Shown in pieces: positions 27,926 to 35,065 of a stretch of DNA of 62,985 nt; positions within the stretch are counted from its first letter, which is position 1, and each line of letters starts with the position of its first letter. The DNA comes from Firmicutes bacterium UBA5010 (GTDB lineage: Bacteria > Bacillota > Clostridia > Tissierellales > Sedimentibacteraceae). The notes beneath the pieces were generated by a model. That model saw only the letters and a program-made list of their open reading frames with translations, was not told where the DNA came from and did no database searches. The stretch covers positions 1,585 through 64,569 of the forward strand of contig DGYI01000022.1 in NCBI GenBank assembly GCA_002396645.1. The letters are read 5' to 3'. A program made the position numbers and the translations under genes.

Positions 27926-28064
27926 AAAAAGCAGGAGTTTAATCCTGCTTTTATAGGGCGAAACTCGTTTCGCTCTTTTTATTTGATAGGAAAGTTTTTT
28001 TCCTATCAGATAAATGAAGAATCGGAACGATTCTTCCATAGAGTGAACCTAGTTCATTTTTTTT
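27926..28064. terminator. Cluster of five hairpins between convergent genes
   Basis: The yajC terminator (AAAAGCAGGA/TCCTGCTTTT, 27926-27952) is followed by four more perfect or near-perfect hairpins. These are GCGAAAC/GTTTCGC (27958-27974), GATAGGAAA/TTTCCTATC (27985-28008), GAAGAATC/GATTCTTC (28016-28036) and TGAAC/GTTCA (28044-28056). Several have T or A tracts beside them. They lie between yajC and the minus-strand hydrolase gene. Confidence 0.75.
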
Positions 28065-28932
28065 ATTTCCATAATTCTTTTGGGTCAAATCCGTAAACCT
28101 GAACTATTTCAAGCAAAGGACTGTTTGCTATATCCATAGGTGTCACAATCATTCCGCCGTCATAATCTAAATCATATCCGAATTTCATAAATGGATACCA
28201 TACCAAATGAGAGCAGTGAGTTCCGGGAGGATCAATTCCTTCCTTGTATTTAGCATTGAAAATTCCGGATGTCAGTCTATATGGTATTTTATAAAGAGTT
28301 TTAACTGCATATTCGGCTATTTCATTAAGTTCAGGCTGTTCTGTATTTTTTAATTTTAAAATCATAAAATTAGGATAGAATCTCCATTTGCTAATGTTAG
28401 AAATTTGAGAGTCTTCACCTAAAACTGCAGCTTCTAAAATATTTCCGTTATCTGCGTTAGTTATTATGGCAGCGTGACCATGTCTCCATCCAAATGAATA
28501 AGTTGCTCTGGTTACTAAAATATATCCGCTTTCATAAGGAGCAAGATCAGTTCCGAAAGCAAAATTTCCTTCATCATCTATTATGCTTTCCTGATAGGTG
28601 ATTGGTGTAATTTTTTCATAAAAAACCCCGACATCTTTAAATAGATTTTCCTGAAATTTTAGTATTTTACTTTTACCATTTAGTTTGTCGGATAATAAAC
28701 TATCTATAGCACTTGATCCCAATCCTGTTTGATAAAAAAGTATTTTATAATCATCATCTGAAAGATTTTTTTTATTTAAAAGTTCTGTTATAGATATTTT
28801 ATCATAGCTTGGTTTGACATGAGCAAAGGGCTTAGTTAATTTTATTTTAAAATCAATAGCAAAAAATATTGCCAATAACACACAGATTATAATCAATAAT
28901 ATTCGTAAAGAGTGAATTGTTTTATTTTTCAT
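28063..28932 (-). CDS. YiiX/YebB-like NlpC/P60 superfamily cysteine hydrolase
   Basis: 289 residues: one N-terminal membrane anchor (about 8-28), then an unassigned region, and a papain-like fold with His in WRHGHAAIIT (about 160) and Cys in GTHCSHLVWYPF (about 245). In this family the order of catalytic residues is permuted relative to classical NlpC/P60. The segment DGGMIVTPMDIANSPLLEIVQVYG is characteristic. Likely an extracytoplasmic amidase or peptidase acting on wall or lipid substrates; the substrate is unknown. Monocistronic, convergent with yajC. Confidence 0.75.
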   Translation of the reverse strand: MKNKTIHSLRILLIIICVLLAIFFAIDFKIKLTKPFAHVKPSYDKISITELLNKKNLSDDDYKILFYQTGLGSSAIDSLLSDKLNGKSKILKFQENLFKDVGVFYEKITPITYQESIIDDEGNFAFGTDLAPYESGYILVTRATYSFGWRHGHAAIITNADNGNILEAAVLGEDSQISNISKWRFYPNFMILKLKNTEQPELNEIAEYAVKTLYKIPYRLTSGIFNAKYKEGIDPPGTHCSHLVWYPFMKFGYDLDYDGGMIVTPMDIANSPLLEIVQVYGFDPKELWK

Positions 28933-29247
28933 AAAAGTACCCGCCTTTATATTAATTATATATTATATAACATAAATGTGCAAAAAATATTTATTAAATA
29001 ATTTTTTATATTTTATTATACTATTTAATTAAAATGTGATATACTTTTCATAACTTTATGTTTACATTATAAAACAAAATTTGATATAATTAGATAAGCA
29101 TAATATTTTATACATATGGAAATTTTTATTATTAAAATGATTGAGAATTACAGTTATCTTAAACTATGCTCAACGTTACAATATAATTAGATTATCGTCT
29201 TTAGTTCTAAAATTAGTATACTACATGTTTGTGAAAGAGGTAATAAT
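28933..29247. other. AT-rich divergent intergenic region
   Basis: About 315 bp between divergent genes. The one promoter I can point to is TTTACA (29061-29066) with TATAAT (29085-29090), 18 bp apart, reading toward the GGDEF/EAL gene. Nothing else is recognisable. Confidence 0.45.
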
Positions 29248-31878
29248 ATGGATAAAAAAGCAAAAAAAGCAGATAAAATTTTTAATAATATTGAAACAGA
29301 TAGCAAAGAGCTCAATAAAGCATTAGTTGAGCTGGGTTTAAAAGGAATTATTAGTAGAAATAACGATGAATTAGTTTTTAATGCTTCTAATCCATTTATT
29401 AAAGAAATTTTAGATAATGTTCCGGGGGGAATCGCAATATGCGAGATTGATAATGAGATTAATCCCTTATATGTTAACGAATCAGTACTGCATATGTTTG
29501 GATACTCTAAGTTTGAAAATGGGAAAAGTAAACAGCTTAAAAGTATCAGCGCATTAGAAGATGATTTAAAAAGATTAATAAAAGATATAAATGATGCATT
29601 AATTAAAAATAATTCTATTGAGTCAATTCTTCGAATAAAAAATGAAGATGATTCTTTATCCTATATGCTTGTTAAAGGATCTAAAATTGGCAATAAAAAC
29701 GGAAATCCTGTAGTTATATCGATTATAGTAGATATAACAAAGGAAATAAATATTGAAAATGATTTAAAATACAGAATAAATTACGACAGCTTAACTGATA
29801 TGTACAATAAAGATGAATTCTATAAAAAAACACAGGATATGCTGTTAAATAATACAGATAAAGAATACGATATCATAAGCTTAAATATTGACAGATTTAA
29901 ACTTATAAATGATTTATTCGGAATGGAAGAGGGAGATAAGCTTCTTAAGTATATTGGTGATATGTTAAAAAAAGAGGTTGATTTTGCTTATGAAACCTGC
30001 GGAAGATTATATGCTGATAATTTTGCTATTTGCAAATTAAGGGAAGATGGATATGAGGAAAAACTTGTAGAGTCTTTAAAAAAATATCTGTCTCTATATC
30101 CTCTGGATTTAAATATATCTATGTGTTTTGGTATTTATAAGGTTGACAGCAGAGATATCTCGGTTGTAAGTATGTGCGACAGAGCTAATATGGCACTGAA
30201 AAATATAAAGGGCAGCTACAAAAAAATATATGCCTACTATGAAGAAACTCATCGTAATGCCCTGCTGGAAGAGCAAGAAATAATTAATGACATGAATAAT
30301 GCATTAAAAAATGAAGAATTTGAAGTTTACTTTCAACCCAAATATGTGCTGTCAAATATTAAATTGACAGGAGCAGAGGCCTTAGTTCGTTGGAGACATC
30401 CTAAAAAAGGAATGATTTCACCAACCAAATTTATTCCTGTATTCGAGAAAAGCGGATTCATTATTACTATGGATGAATATGTTTGGGAATTCACATGCAA
30501 AAAAATAAGAGAATGGCTTGATTTAGGACTATCTGTAGTTCCGATATCGGTAAATGTGTCTCGTGTTGATATTTACAATCCAAAGCTTTGTGAGAACTTG
30601 AAAGGCTTATTAGACAAATACAATATACCGATAAATTTATTAGAGCTTGAAATTACCGAAACAGCCTATACAGAAAATCCGGCGCAGCTTATAGAAGCTG
30701 TAAGCAAGTTAAAAAAGCTTGGTTTTACAGTTGAAATGGATGATTTCGGTACGGGATATTCTTCTCTTAATATGTTAAATCAAGTTCCGGTAGACGTTTT
30801 AAAGCTTGATTTAAGATTTTTAAAATCAACAAAATTTTATGGCAGAAGTGCCAATATTCTAAATTCTGTAGTGAGTATGGCTAAATGGCTTAACCTTCCC
30901 GTAGTAGCAGAGGGAATAGAAACCAAAGAACAGGTAGCATTTTTAAAAAGTATAGGCTGCAACAAGGGTCAAGGTTTTTATTTTGCTAAGCCTATGCCTT
31001 ACGGGGAGTTTGAAGAATTACTGTATAATTCGGATAAATCTGATAGTTTTGCAGATAATGATTTATCAGAATCATTTGTAGATATAGAAGAGTTTTGGAA
31101 TCCTAATTCGCAAGTAAACGTTTTATTCAACAGTTTTGTAGGAGGATTAGGAGTATTTGAATTAAAAGGAAGAAGTTTTGACATATTAAGAGTTAATGAT
31201 AGATTTTATGAAATTATGAATTTAGATAGAGATACTATATACAATATATCCCCGAGATTAAAAGAATACATAGTAAAAGCAGACAAGTATTCATTTTTTA
31301 AAAAGCTTGAACAAGCTAAAAGTGAAAAGGGTGAAACTATAATAGAAACCAGACTTATCAACCCTAAAACTAACGAGCTGATGTATATTTTATTCCGTAT
31401 GAGAGTTATATTAAATAATCCTGAAAGAACTCTGTTTTTAGGTTCTGTGGATAATTTTACAAGTCAAAAAATAGCTCAAAATAAGCTAAAGAGTAATGAT
31501 GAAAGATATGAGCATGTAATGGAGCTAACGGAAGACATTATATTTGAATATGATATGATAACTATGAAAATAATATGTTCAAGTAACCTCAAGAAAAAAT
31601 TCGGTAAAATACCTGTAAGAGCTTCATGGATGCAATCAGTTATAGATTCGGGAATAATACAAGATAAAGACATAGAGGAGTTCTCCAGCCTCTTTAGAAA
31701 AATTAAGTACGAAAAAGTATCATCAATAACAGCTAAATACCAAGTAAGAAATTCCAAAAACCAGTACATATGGTGCATAATCTCCGCAAAAGGAGTTTAC
31801 GACAAGAAAAACAACCTGATTAAAATAGTAGGCATAATTTCAGATGTCGAGGCTATGAGGAGTAGGTTGATGGAGTGA
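29248..31878 (+). CDS. PAS-GGDEF(degenerate)-EAL-PAS signalling protein
   Basis: A cyclic-di-GMP phosphodiesterase candidate of 876 residues. Order: PAS (about 50-170), GGDEF-like domain (about 185-340), EAL domain (about 350-600), then two further PAS-like domains. The GGDEF signature is replaced by CGRLYADNF, so cyclase activity is not expected. The EAL core is intact: GAEALVRW, EITET, DDFGTGYSS, KLDLRF, EGIETKEQ. There are no membrane segments, so it is cytoplasmic. AGAGGT precedes the ATG. It probably lowers c-di-GMP in response to an input sensed by the PAS domains. Confidence 0.9.
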   Translation: MDKKAKKADKIFNNIETDSKELNKALVELGLKGIISRNNDELVFNASNPFIKEILDNVPGGIAICEIDNEINPLYVNESVLHMFGYSKFENGKSKQLKSISALEDDLKRLIKDINDALIKNNSIESILRIKNEDDSLSYMLVKGSKIGNKNGNPVVISIIVDITKEINIENDLKYRINYDSLTDMYNKDEFYKKTQDMLLNNTDKEYDIISLNIDRFKLINDLFGMEEGDKLLKYIGDMLKKEVDFAYETCGRLYADNFAICKLREDGYEEKLVESLKKYLSLYPLDLNISMCFGIYKVDSRDISVVSMCDRANMALKNIKGSYKKIYAYYEETHRNALLEEQEIINDMNNALKNEEFEVYFQPKYVLSNIKLTGAEALVRWRHPKKGMISPTKFIPVFEKSGFIITMDEYVWEFTCKKIREWLDLGLSVVPISVNVSRVDIYNPKLCENLKGLLDKYNIPINLLELEITETAYTENPAQLIEAVSKLKKLGFTVEMDDFGTGYSSLNMLNQVPVDVLKLDLRFLKSTKFYGRSANILNSVVSMAKWLNLPVVAEGIETKEQVAFLKSIGCNKGQGFYFAKPMPYGEFEELLYNSDKSDSFADNDLSESFVDIEEFWNPNSQVNVLFNSFVGGLGVFELKGRSFDILRVNDRFYEIMNLDRDTIYNISPRLKEYIVKADKYSFFKKLEQAKSEKGETIIETRLINPKTNELMYILFRMRVILNNPERTLFLGSVDNFTSQKIAQNKLKSNDERYEHVMELTEDIIFEYDMITMKIICSSNLKKKFGKIPVRASWMQSVIDSGIIQDKDIEEFSSLFRKIKYEKVSSITAKYQVRNSKNQYIWCIISAKGVYDKKNNLIKIVGIISDVEAMRSRLME

Positions 31879-31921
31879 GAAGTGAAGTAAGCTAAATAAA
31901 TATTTTATAAATTAAGTTTAA

Positions 31922-31958
31922 AAATCAACCAATTTTAAGTTTACAGGTTGATTTTTTT
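31922..31958 (+). terminator. Terminator after the EAL gene
   Basis: AAATCAACC (31922-31930) pairs with GGTTGATTT (31947-31955), followed by a T run. It isolates the CRISPR-Cas region downstream. Confidence 0.85.
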
Positions 31959-32014
31959 ATTGTCATTTTTTTCTACCTATCATCATAGGATATATAGATA
32001 TATGTTTTAGAAAT

Positions 32015-32107
32015 TATTAACTGTAACACATGAATGGTGTATTTAAATTTATGCATTATTAATATAAATAATTTAACATTAACATTTGATGTATTAGGTA
32101 ATTAAAT
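32015..32107 (+). ncRNA. Candidate CreA-like crRNA-resembling RNA
   Basis: A degenerate copy of the CRISPR repeat lies at 32015-32048: its first 12 scored bases match 10/12 and its last 11 match 10/11, with a 4-nt insertion in the middle. It ends in ATTTAAAT, the expected crRNA 5' handle. A 22-nt guide-like segment (32049-32070) follows, then a second repeat-like segment at 32071-32107 (15 of the first 21 bases match; then about 7 inserted bases before TAATTAAAT). The guide matches a site at 32176-32197 upstream of the small ORF. This is the psiR-psiS-psiR plan of CreA antitoxin RNAs. Transcription and processing are not shown; no clean promoter is seen. Confidence 0.65.
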
Positions 32108-32131
32108 GCTAGTATGGGCTTAGGGTGTATT

Positions 32132-32161
32132 GATTAATAATAAAATTATATGTATTTAAAC
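32132..32161 (+). repeat. Degenerate CRISPR repeat upstream of the small ORF
   Basis: 23 of 30 bases match the variant repeat at 45137-45166, with the last 12 bases (ATGTATTTAAAC) identical, and the identity runs on for six more bases. It overlaps a possible promoter (TTGATT 32130-32135, TATTTA 32153-32158, 17-bp spacer) for the small ORF. Confidence 0.6.
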
Positions 32162-32172
32162 TTATTTAAAAG

Positions 32173-32197
32173 TCATTATGTATTATTAATATGAATA
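32173..32197 (+). promoter_or_regulatory. Candidate Cascade target site upstream of the small ORF
   Basis: TCA at 32173-32175 is at the PAM position and 32176-32197 matches the guide at 32049-32070 in 20 of 22 bases. The two mismatches are at guide positions 6 and 18. The site covers the presumed promoter or early transcribed region of the ORF at 32238, so binding without cutting would silence it. Confidence 0.65.
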
Positions 32198-32237
32198 TAT
32201 ATTATATAACTTATAAAATAAAGGAGGGTGATAATTT

Positions 32238-32345
32238 ATGATAAAAATTATATTAATTTTTATATTGGTTTTTATCTTGTTTTACTTTTATATTTATTTT
32301 AAATATTTCTATTTAAACAATAGATCAAATGTATATCTAATTTAA
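32238..32345 (+). CDS. 35-residue hydrophobic peptide, candidate CreT-type toxin
   Basis: ATG 32238 is preceded by AAGGAGGGTGAT (32221-32232), a near-perfect Shine-Dalgarno. The peptide begins MIKIILIFILVFILF and continues with an aromatic stretch (YFYIYFKYFY) before a short polar end; it is one membrane helix. Its own perfect terminator follows. It resembles small type I toxins only in general character; I know no homolog. It is flanked on both sides by degenerate CRISPR repeats and lies directly before cas6, where CreT toxins guard cas genes. It could also act as a toxic RNA or be a harmless small membrane protein; toxicity is inference. Confidence 0.55.
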   Translation: MIKIILIFILVFILFYFYIYFKYFYLNNRSNVYLI

Positions 32346-32349
32346 GTAT

Positions 32350-32384
32350 AGATGTACTACCTATTTTGGTAGTACATCTGTTTT
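32350..32384 (+). terminator. Terminator of the small hydrophobic ORF
   Basis: Perfect 12-bp stem: AGATGTACTACC at 32350-32361 with GGTAGTACATCT at 32368-32379, then TTTT. Confidence 0.85.
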
Positions 32385-32426
32385 AACTGCTTACGAGATA
32401 AGATTAGAGTATTAAACTAATAATTT

Positions 32427-32456
32427 TGTAAACCGCAACATGAGATGTATTTAAAT
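32427..32456 (+). repeat. Degenerate CRISPR repeat before cas6
   Basis: 24 of 30 bases match the array repeat, including the central AACATGAGATGT and the 3' TTTAAAT. It stands alone, about 150 bp before cas6. The bases after it (from 32457, ATATGAATA) match 9 nt of the candidate Cascade target at 32189-32197, with TTA at the PAM position. It may be a second crRNA-like guide for the same promoter, or a relic. Confidence 0.65.
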
Positions 32457-32512
32457 ATATGAATAAATTTTTATCTTAATATTATTTAATCTTATAATAC
32501 TGCTTTTTATGT

Positions 32513-32540
32513 TGTTTTAACACATATTATGTGATATTAT
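32513..32540 (+). promoter_or_regulatory. Possible cas operon promoter
   Basis: TTGTTT at 32513-32518 and TATTAT at 32535-32540, 16 bp apart. This is the best candidate in the 150 bp before cas6; it is weak and not exclusive. Confidence 0.35.
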
Positions 32541-32603
32541 GTCATTATTAGCACTAAAGGCTAATTCTGGGGGGCAAAATTTTAAGTATAAGGGGGTGAT
32601 ATC

Positions 32604-33305
32604 ATGAAATTACAGGTCTTTGAGATTAATTTAAAACTATATATTTTAAAGGATATTGAATATAAAGATGTTTATACGAAAATATCCCATTTTCTTGACA
32701 GCGCATTGGCTAAGGATTCAGAATTATTAGATTTTCATAGTGCAAATGTCTATAAAAATTATACTTTCAATACTTTTTTCCCGATTGAAAAAAATCAACT
32801 ATATAAGAATAATAATATCTATGCTATCCAAATCAGAACTGTTGATAAAGGGTTAGCTGAATTTTTTAGTTCAGTTTTAAAAAATCATTTTACTGATGAT
32901 TTAAAGGTACTGACTGTAGATATAAAGCTCATACCGAGAAAAACTATCAATTGTATTTATAGCTTAACTCCGGTTTTACTAAAAAACAGTGACTTTGGAT
33001 ATTGGAAAGATAATTTATCTTTGATTGATTTCGAAAGAAGAATTAGAGAAAATCTTATAAAAAAATATAACAATATTATGGAAACAAAGCTTGAAGAGAA
33101 TTTTGAAGTTTTTACTGCGTTTGAACTTACTAATGAAAAACCTATCGGATTTCCTTACAAGAGCAAAAAAATACTTGGCGATAAAATAAAAATATATGTA
33201 AGTGATAATGAAAAGGCGCAGGAACTGGCATATATGGCTCTTGGCACAGGAATAGGAGAGATGAATGCAAGAGGTGCCGGATATGTGAACTATAGATGGG
33301 TATAA
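32604..33305 (+). CDS. cas6: CRISPR endoribonuclease Cas6 (type I-B)
   Basis: Cuts the precursor CRISPR RNA within each repeat, leaving an 8-nt 5' handle. 233 residues, a tandem RAMP fold with the C-terminal glycine-rich loop GTGIGEMNARGAGYVNYRW. Histidines at 28 and 44 are candidates for catalysis, but I cannot assign one. GGGGGTGAT precedes the ATG. First gene of the cas operon; it would also process the repeat-like RNAs just upstream if they keep the cleavage site. Confidence 0.9.
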   Translation: MKLQVFEINLKLYILKDIEYKDVYTKISHFLDSALAKDSELLDFHSANVYKNYTFNTFFPIEKNQLYKNNNIYAIQIRTVDKGLAEFFSSVLKNHFTDDLKVLTVDIKLIPRKTINCIYSLTPVLLKNSDFGYWKDNLSLIDFERRIRENLIKKYNNIMETKLEENFEVFTAFELTNEKPIGFPYKSKKILGDKIKIYVSDNEKAQELAYMALGTGIGEMNARGAGYVNYRWV

Positions 33306-33317
33306 GGAGGTGAAATT

Positions 33318-35063
33318 TTGCTAAAGCAGGCAATTGAGATATTTAAAAGAGAATATGAAATAAAAGGCGAAAATATGATACTGGATTCATATATTCCGGC
33401 TGACGGAACATATGTTATTGTTGATATTGAGGACAACGATTTCAAACTATCTAAAACTGTAAATATAAAGTATGATAAAAAATCTAAGGACATAGACAGA
33501 TTTAGTATAAGTGCCAGTGACCTTGATTTCATATGTTTTGCTGATTATAACAGCAAGCTGATTGATATGAATAAGCCTATTGATAGTAAAAAAATTATAC
33601 ATAGCAACAACTATATATCATTTTTTATTAAAAAAGAAAGCTTAACTAATGACAAATTGACTTTCGAGATAATTGATAATTACTACGAAACTTTAAAGAA
33701 TATATCTAAAAAGTATAAGGGTAAATCGCTGGAAATATATAAGAGAGTTGAAAGTGAAATAGGAGTTGTCAATTCAGAACTAATAGAAAGAATTTCAGTT
33801 TGGATTAAAAATAATATATTTGAATGTTTTAAAGAAATCGGAGGAAAAGATTATTTAAAAATATTTTTCAGATTTGATGATGATGATTATATAAGAGAAG
33901 GAAAAAGATATCTAATTCCTAATATATACAATAATAATGACAGCAATGAGATAATCGATGAAGAAATCTATGGTTTATCTAACAATAATATGGGATTAAA
34001 TGCAAAAAAACCATATTTAGAAAACAAATCAAGAAAAGTACCTGCTCCTTATCTCTTGAGCCAAGAGGAAGTGTTGATTCAAAAGAAATTCTTTGATTAT
34101 CTTATGAATAAAGCTGTTTTAGGACAAGTTAATATTTACTTAGGAGATAAGATAGAAGCTTACGAGTATGGAGATTCTCCAAATAAAAAATTCAGCGGTA
34201 TATATATGCGCATTGCCAAAGGCAAGGAAGTAGAAATCCATGACCACGATATTATAGCAAATTATACTCCTGATTTAATACCTGAATTTGAGTATAACAA
34301 TGTGATTGGTGCTGATTATGAGAAATTAAAAGGCGTTTATGAAACTTATTATACTAAAAAGGCATTGGAAGATATATTAAATGAAGTGATGTTTAATAAG
34401 TTCTTAAAATCTAATTATTTTACCGACCCCAAGGATATAAGAATAAATAATAGTGTTTTATTTTATAATTTACTTTTAAGTAGAAATGCAATATTCGATT
34501 GGGTTTATAAAGGCTCAGATAATAATATATGGGATTTATTAAATGAGGTTTCAAAGAATATAGTCATAAATTCTATAGAAAAAGGCTTTATTACAAAGTC
34601 TAAGGATCAATTTAATTTGAGAATTTCGTTGAAAGATTATTTTGAAGGAGGAAATATGTCAGAAAAAATTAATAATGTTAAAGAAATTTTAAGGCAAAAA
34701 ATTTCTTGCAAAGAATCAGGAAGTTTTGATAATGATAGCGAATATTTATTTGCGATAGGGCAATTAGTTGCGTTTTATTTAACAAAAAGTAAAAGTAAAA
34801 ATTTAACGTTATCTGCAATAAATCCATTTATTAATATTCAGAATGATAAGGTTTTAAAAATGAAATTAAAAATTTTATTTAAAAAATACAACTATAGCAT
34901 AAAAAATAATTATAGTAAATTTAAGAATTTGTATTATATGGTTTTGACATATCAGGCAAAAGAAAAGATAAATTCAGATATGTTAATTGCAGGTTTTGTT
35001 TGTGATAACTTATTATATGAGAAAAACTTAATTGAAAATGAAGAAAATAAGGAGGAAAATTAA
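33318..35063 (+). CDS. cas8b: Type I-B Cascade large subunit Cas8b (TM1802 family)
   Basis: Recognises the PAM and holds the target in the type I-B effector. 581 residues with TM1802-like blocks: DYIREGKRYLIPNIYNNND, EIYGLSNNNMGLNAKKPYLE and SQEEVLIQKKFFDYLM. The start is a TTG at 33318 behind AAGGAGGTGA; no ATG fits. The C-terminal part is also made separately as Cas11b from an internal start (34656). Tightly spaced between cas6 and cas7. Confidence 0.88.
   Translation: MLKQAIEIFKREYEIKGENMILDSYIPADGTYVIVDIEDNDFKLSKTVNIKYDKKSKDIDRFSISASDLDFICFADYNSKLIDMNKPIDSKKIIHSNNYISFFIKKESLTNDKLTFEIIDNYYETLKNISKKYKGKSLEIYKRVESEIGVVNSELIERISVWIKNNIFECFKEIGGKDYLKIFFRFDDDDYIREGKRYLIPNIYNNNDSNEIIDEEIYGLSNNNMGLNAKKPYLENKSRKVPAPYLLSQEEVLIQKKFFDYLMNKAVLGQVNIYLGDKIEAYEYGDSPNKKFSGIYMRIAKGKEVEIHDHDIIANYTPDLIPEFEYNNVIGADYEKLKGVYETYYTKKALEDILNEVMFNKFLKSNYFTDPKDIRINNSVLFYNLLLSRNAIFDWVYKGSDNNIWDLLNEVSKNIVINSIEKGFITKSKDQFNLRISLKDYFEGGNMSEKINNVKEILRQKISCKESGSFDNDSEYLFAIGQLVAFYLTKSKSKNLTLSAINPFINIQNDKVLKMKLKILFKKYNYSIKNNYSKFKNLYYMVLTYQAKEKINSDMLIAGFVCDNLLYEKNLIENEENKEEN
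34656..35063 (+). CDS. cas11b: Cas11b small subunit from an internal start in cas8b
   Basis: Inside cas8b, AAGGAGG (34645-34651) stands 4 bases before an in-frame ATG at 34656. The product, starting MSEKINNVKEIL, is 135 residues of mostly helical sequence, the size and place of Cas11b. Separate translation of the small subunit from the cas8 gene is established for type I-B, I-C and I-D systems. Here the evidence is the ribosome site and the frame; the spacing is on the short side. Confidence 0.7.
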   Translation: MSEKINNVKEILRQKISCKESGSFDNDSEYLFAIGQLVAFYLTKSKSKNLTLSAINPFINIQNDKVLKMKLKILFKKYNYSIKNNYSKFKNLYYMVLTYQAKEKINSDMLIAGFVCDNLLYEKNLIENEENKEEN

Positions 35064-35065
35064 TT

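Noticed and set aside
32457..32603. CreR-type guide that represses the cas promoter itself
   Set aside because: I compared the bases after the repeat at 32427-32456 with both strands of the cas6 upstream region and found no match beyond 4-5 seed bases.
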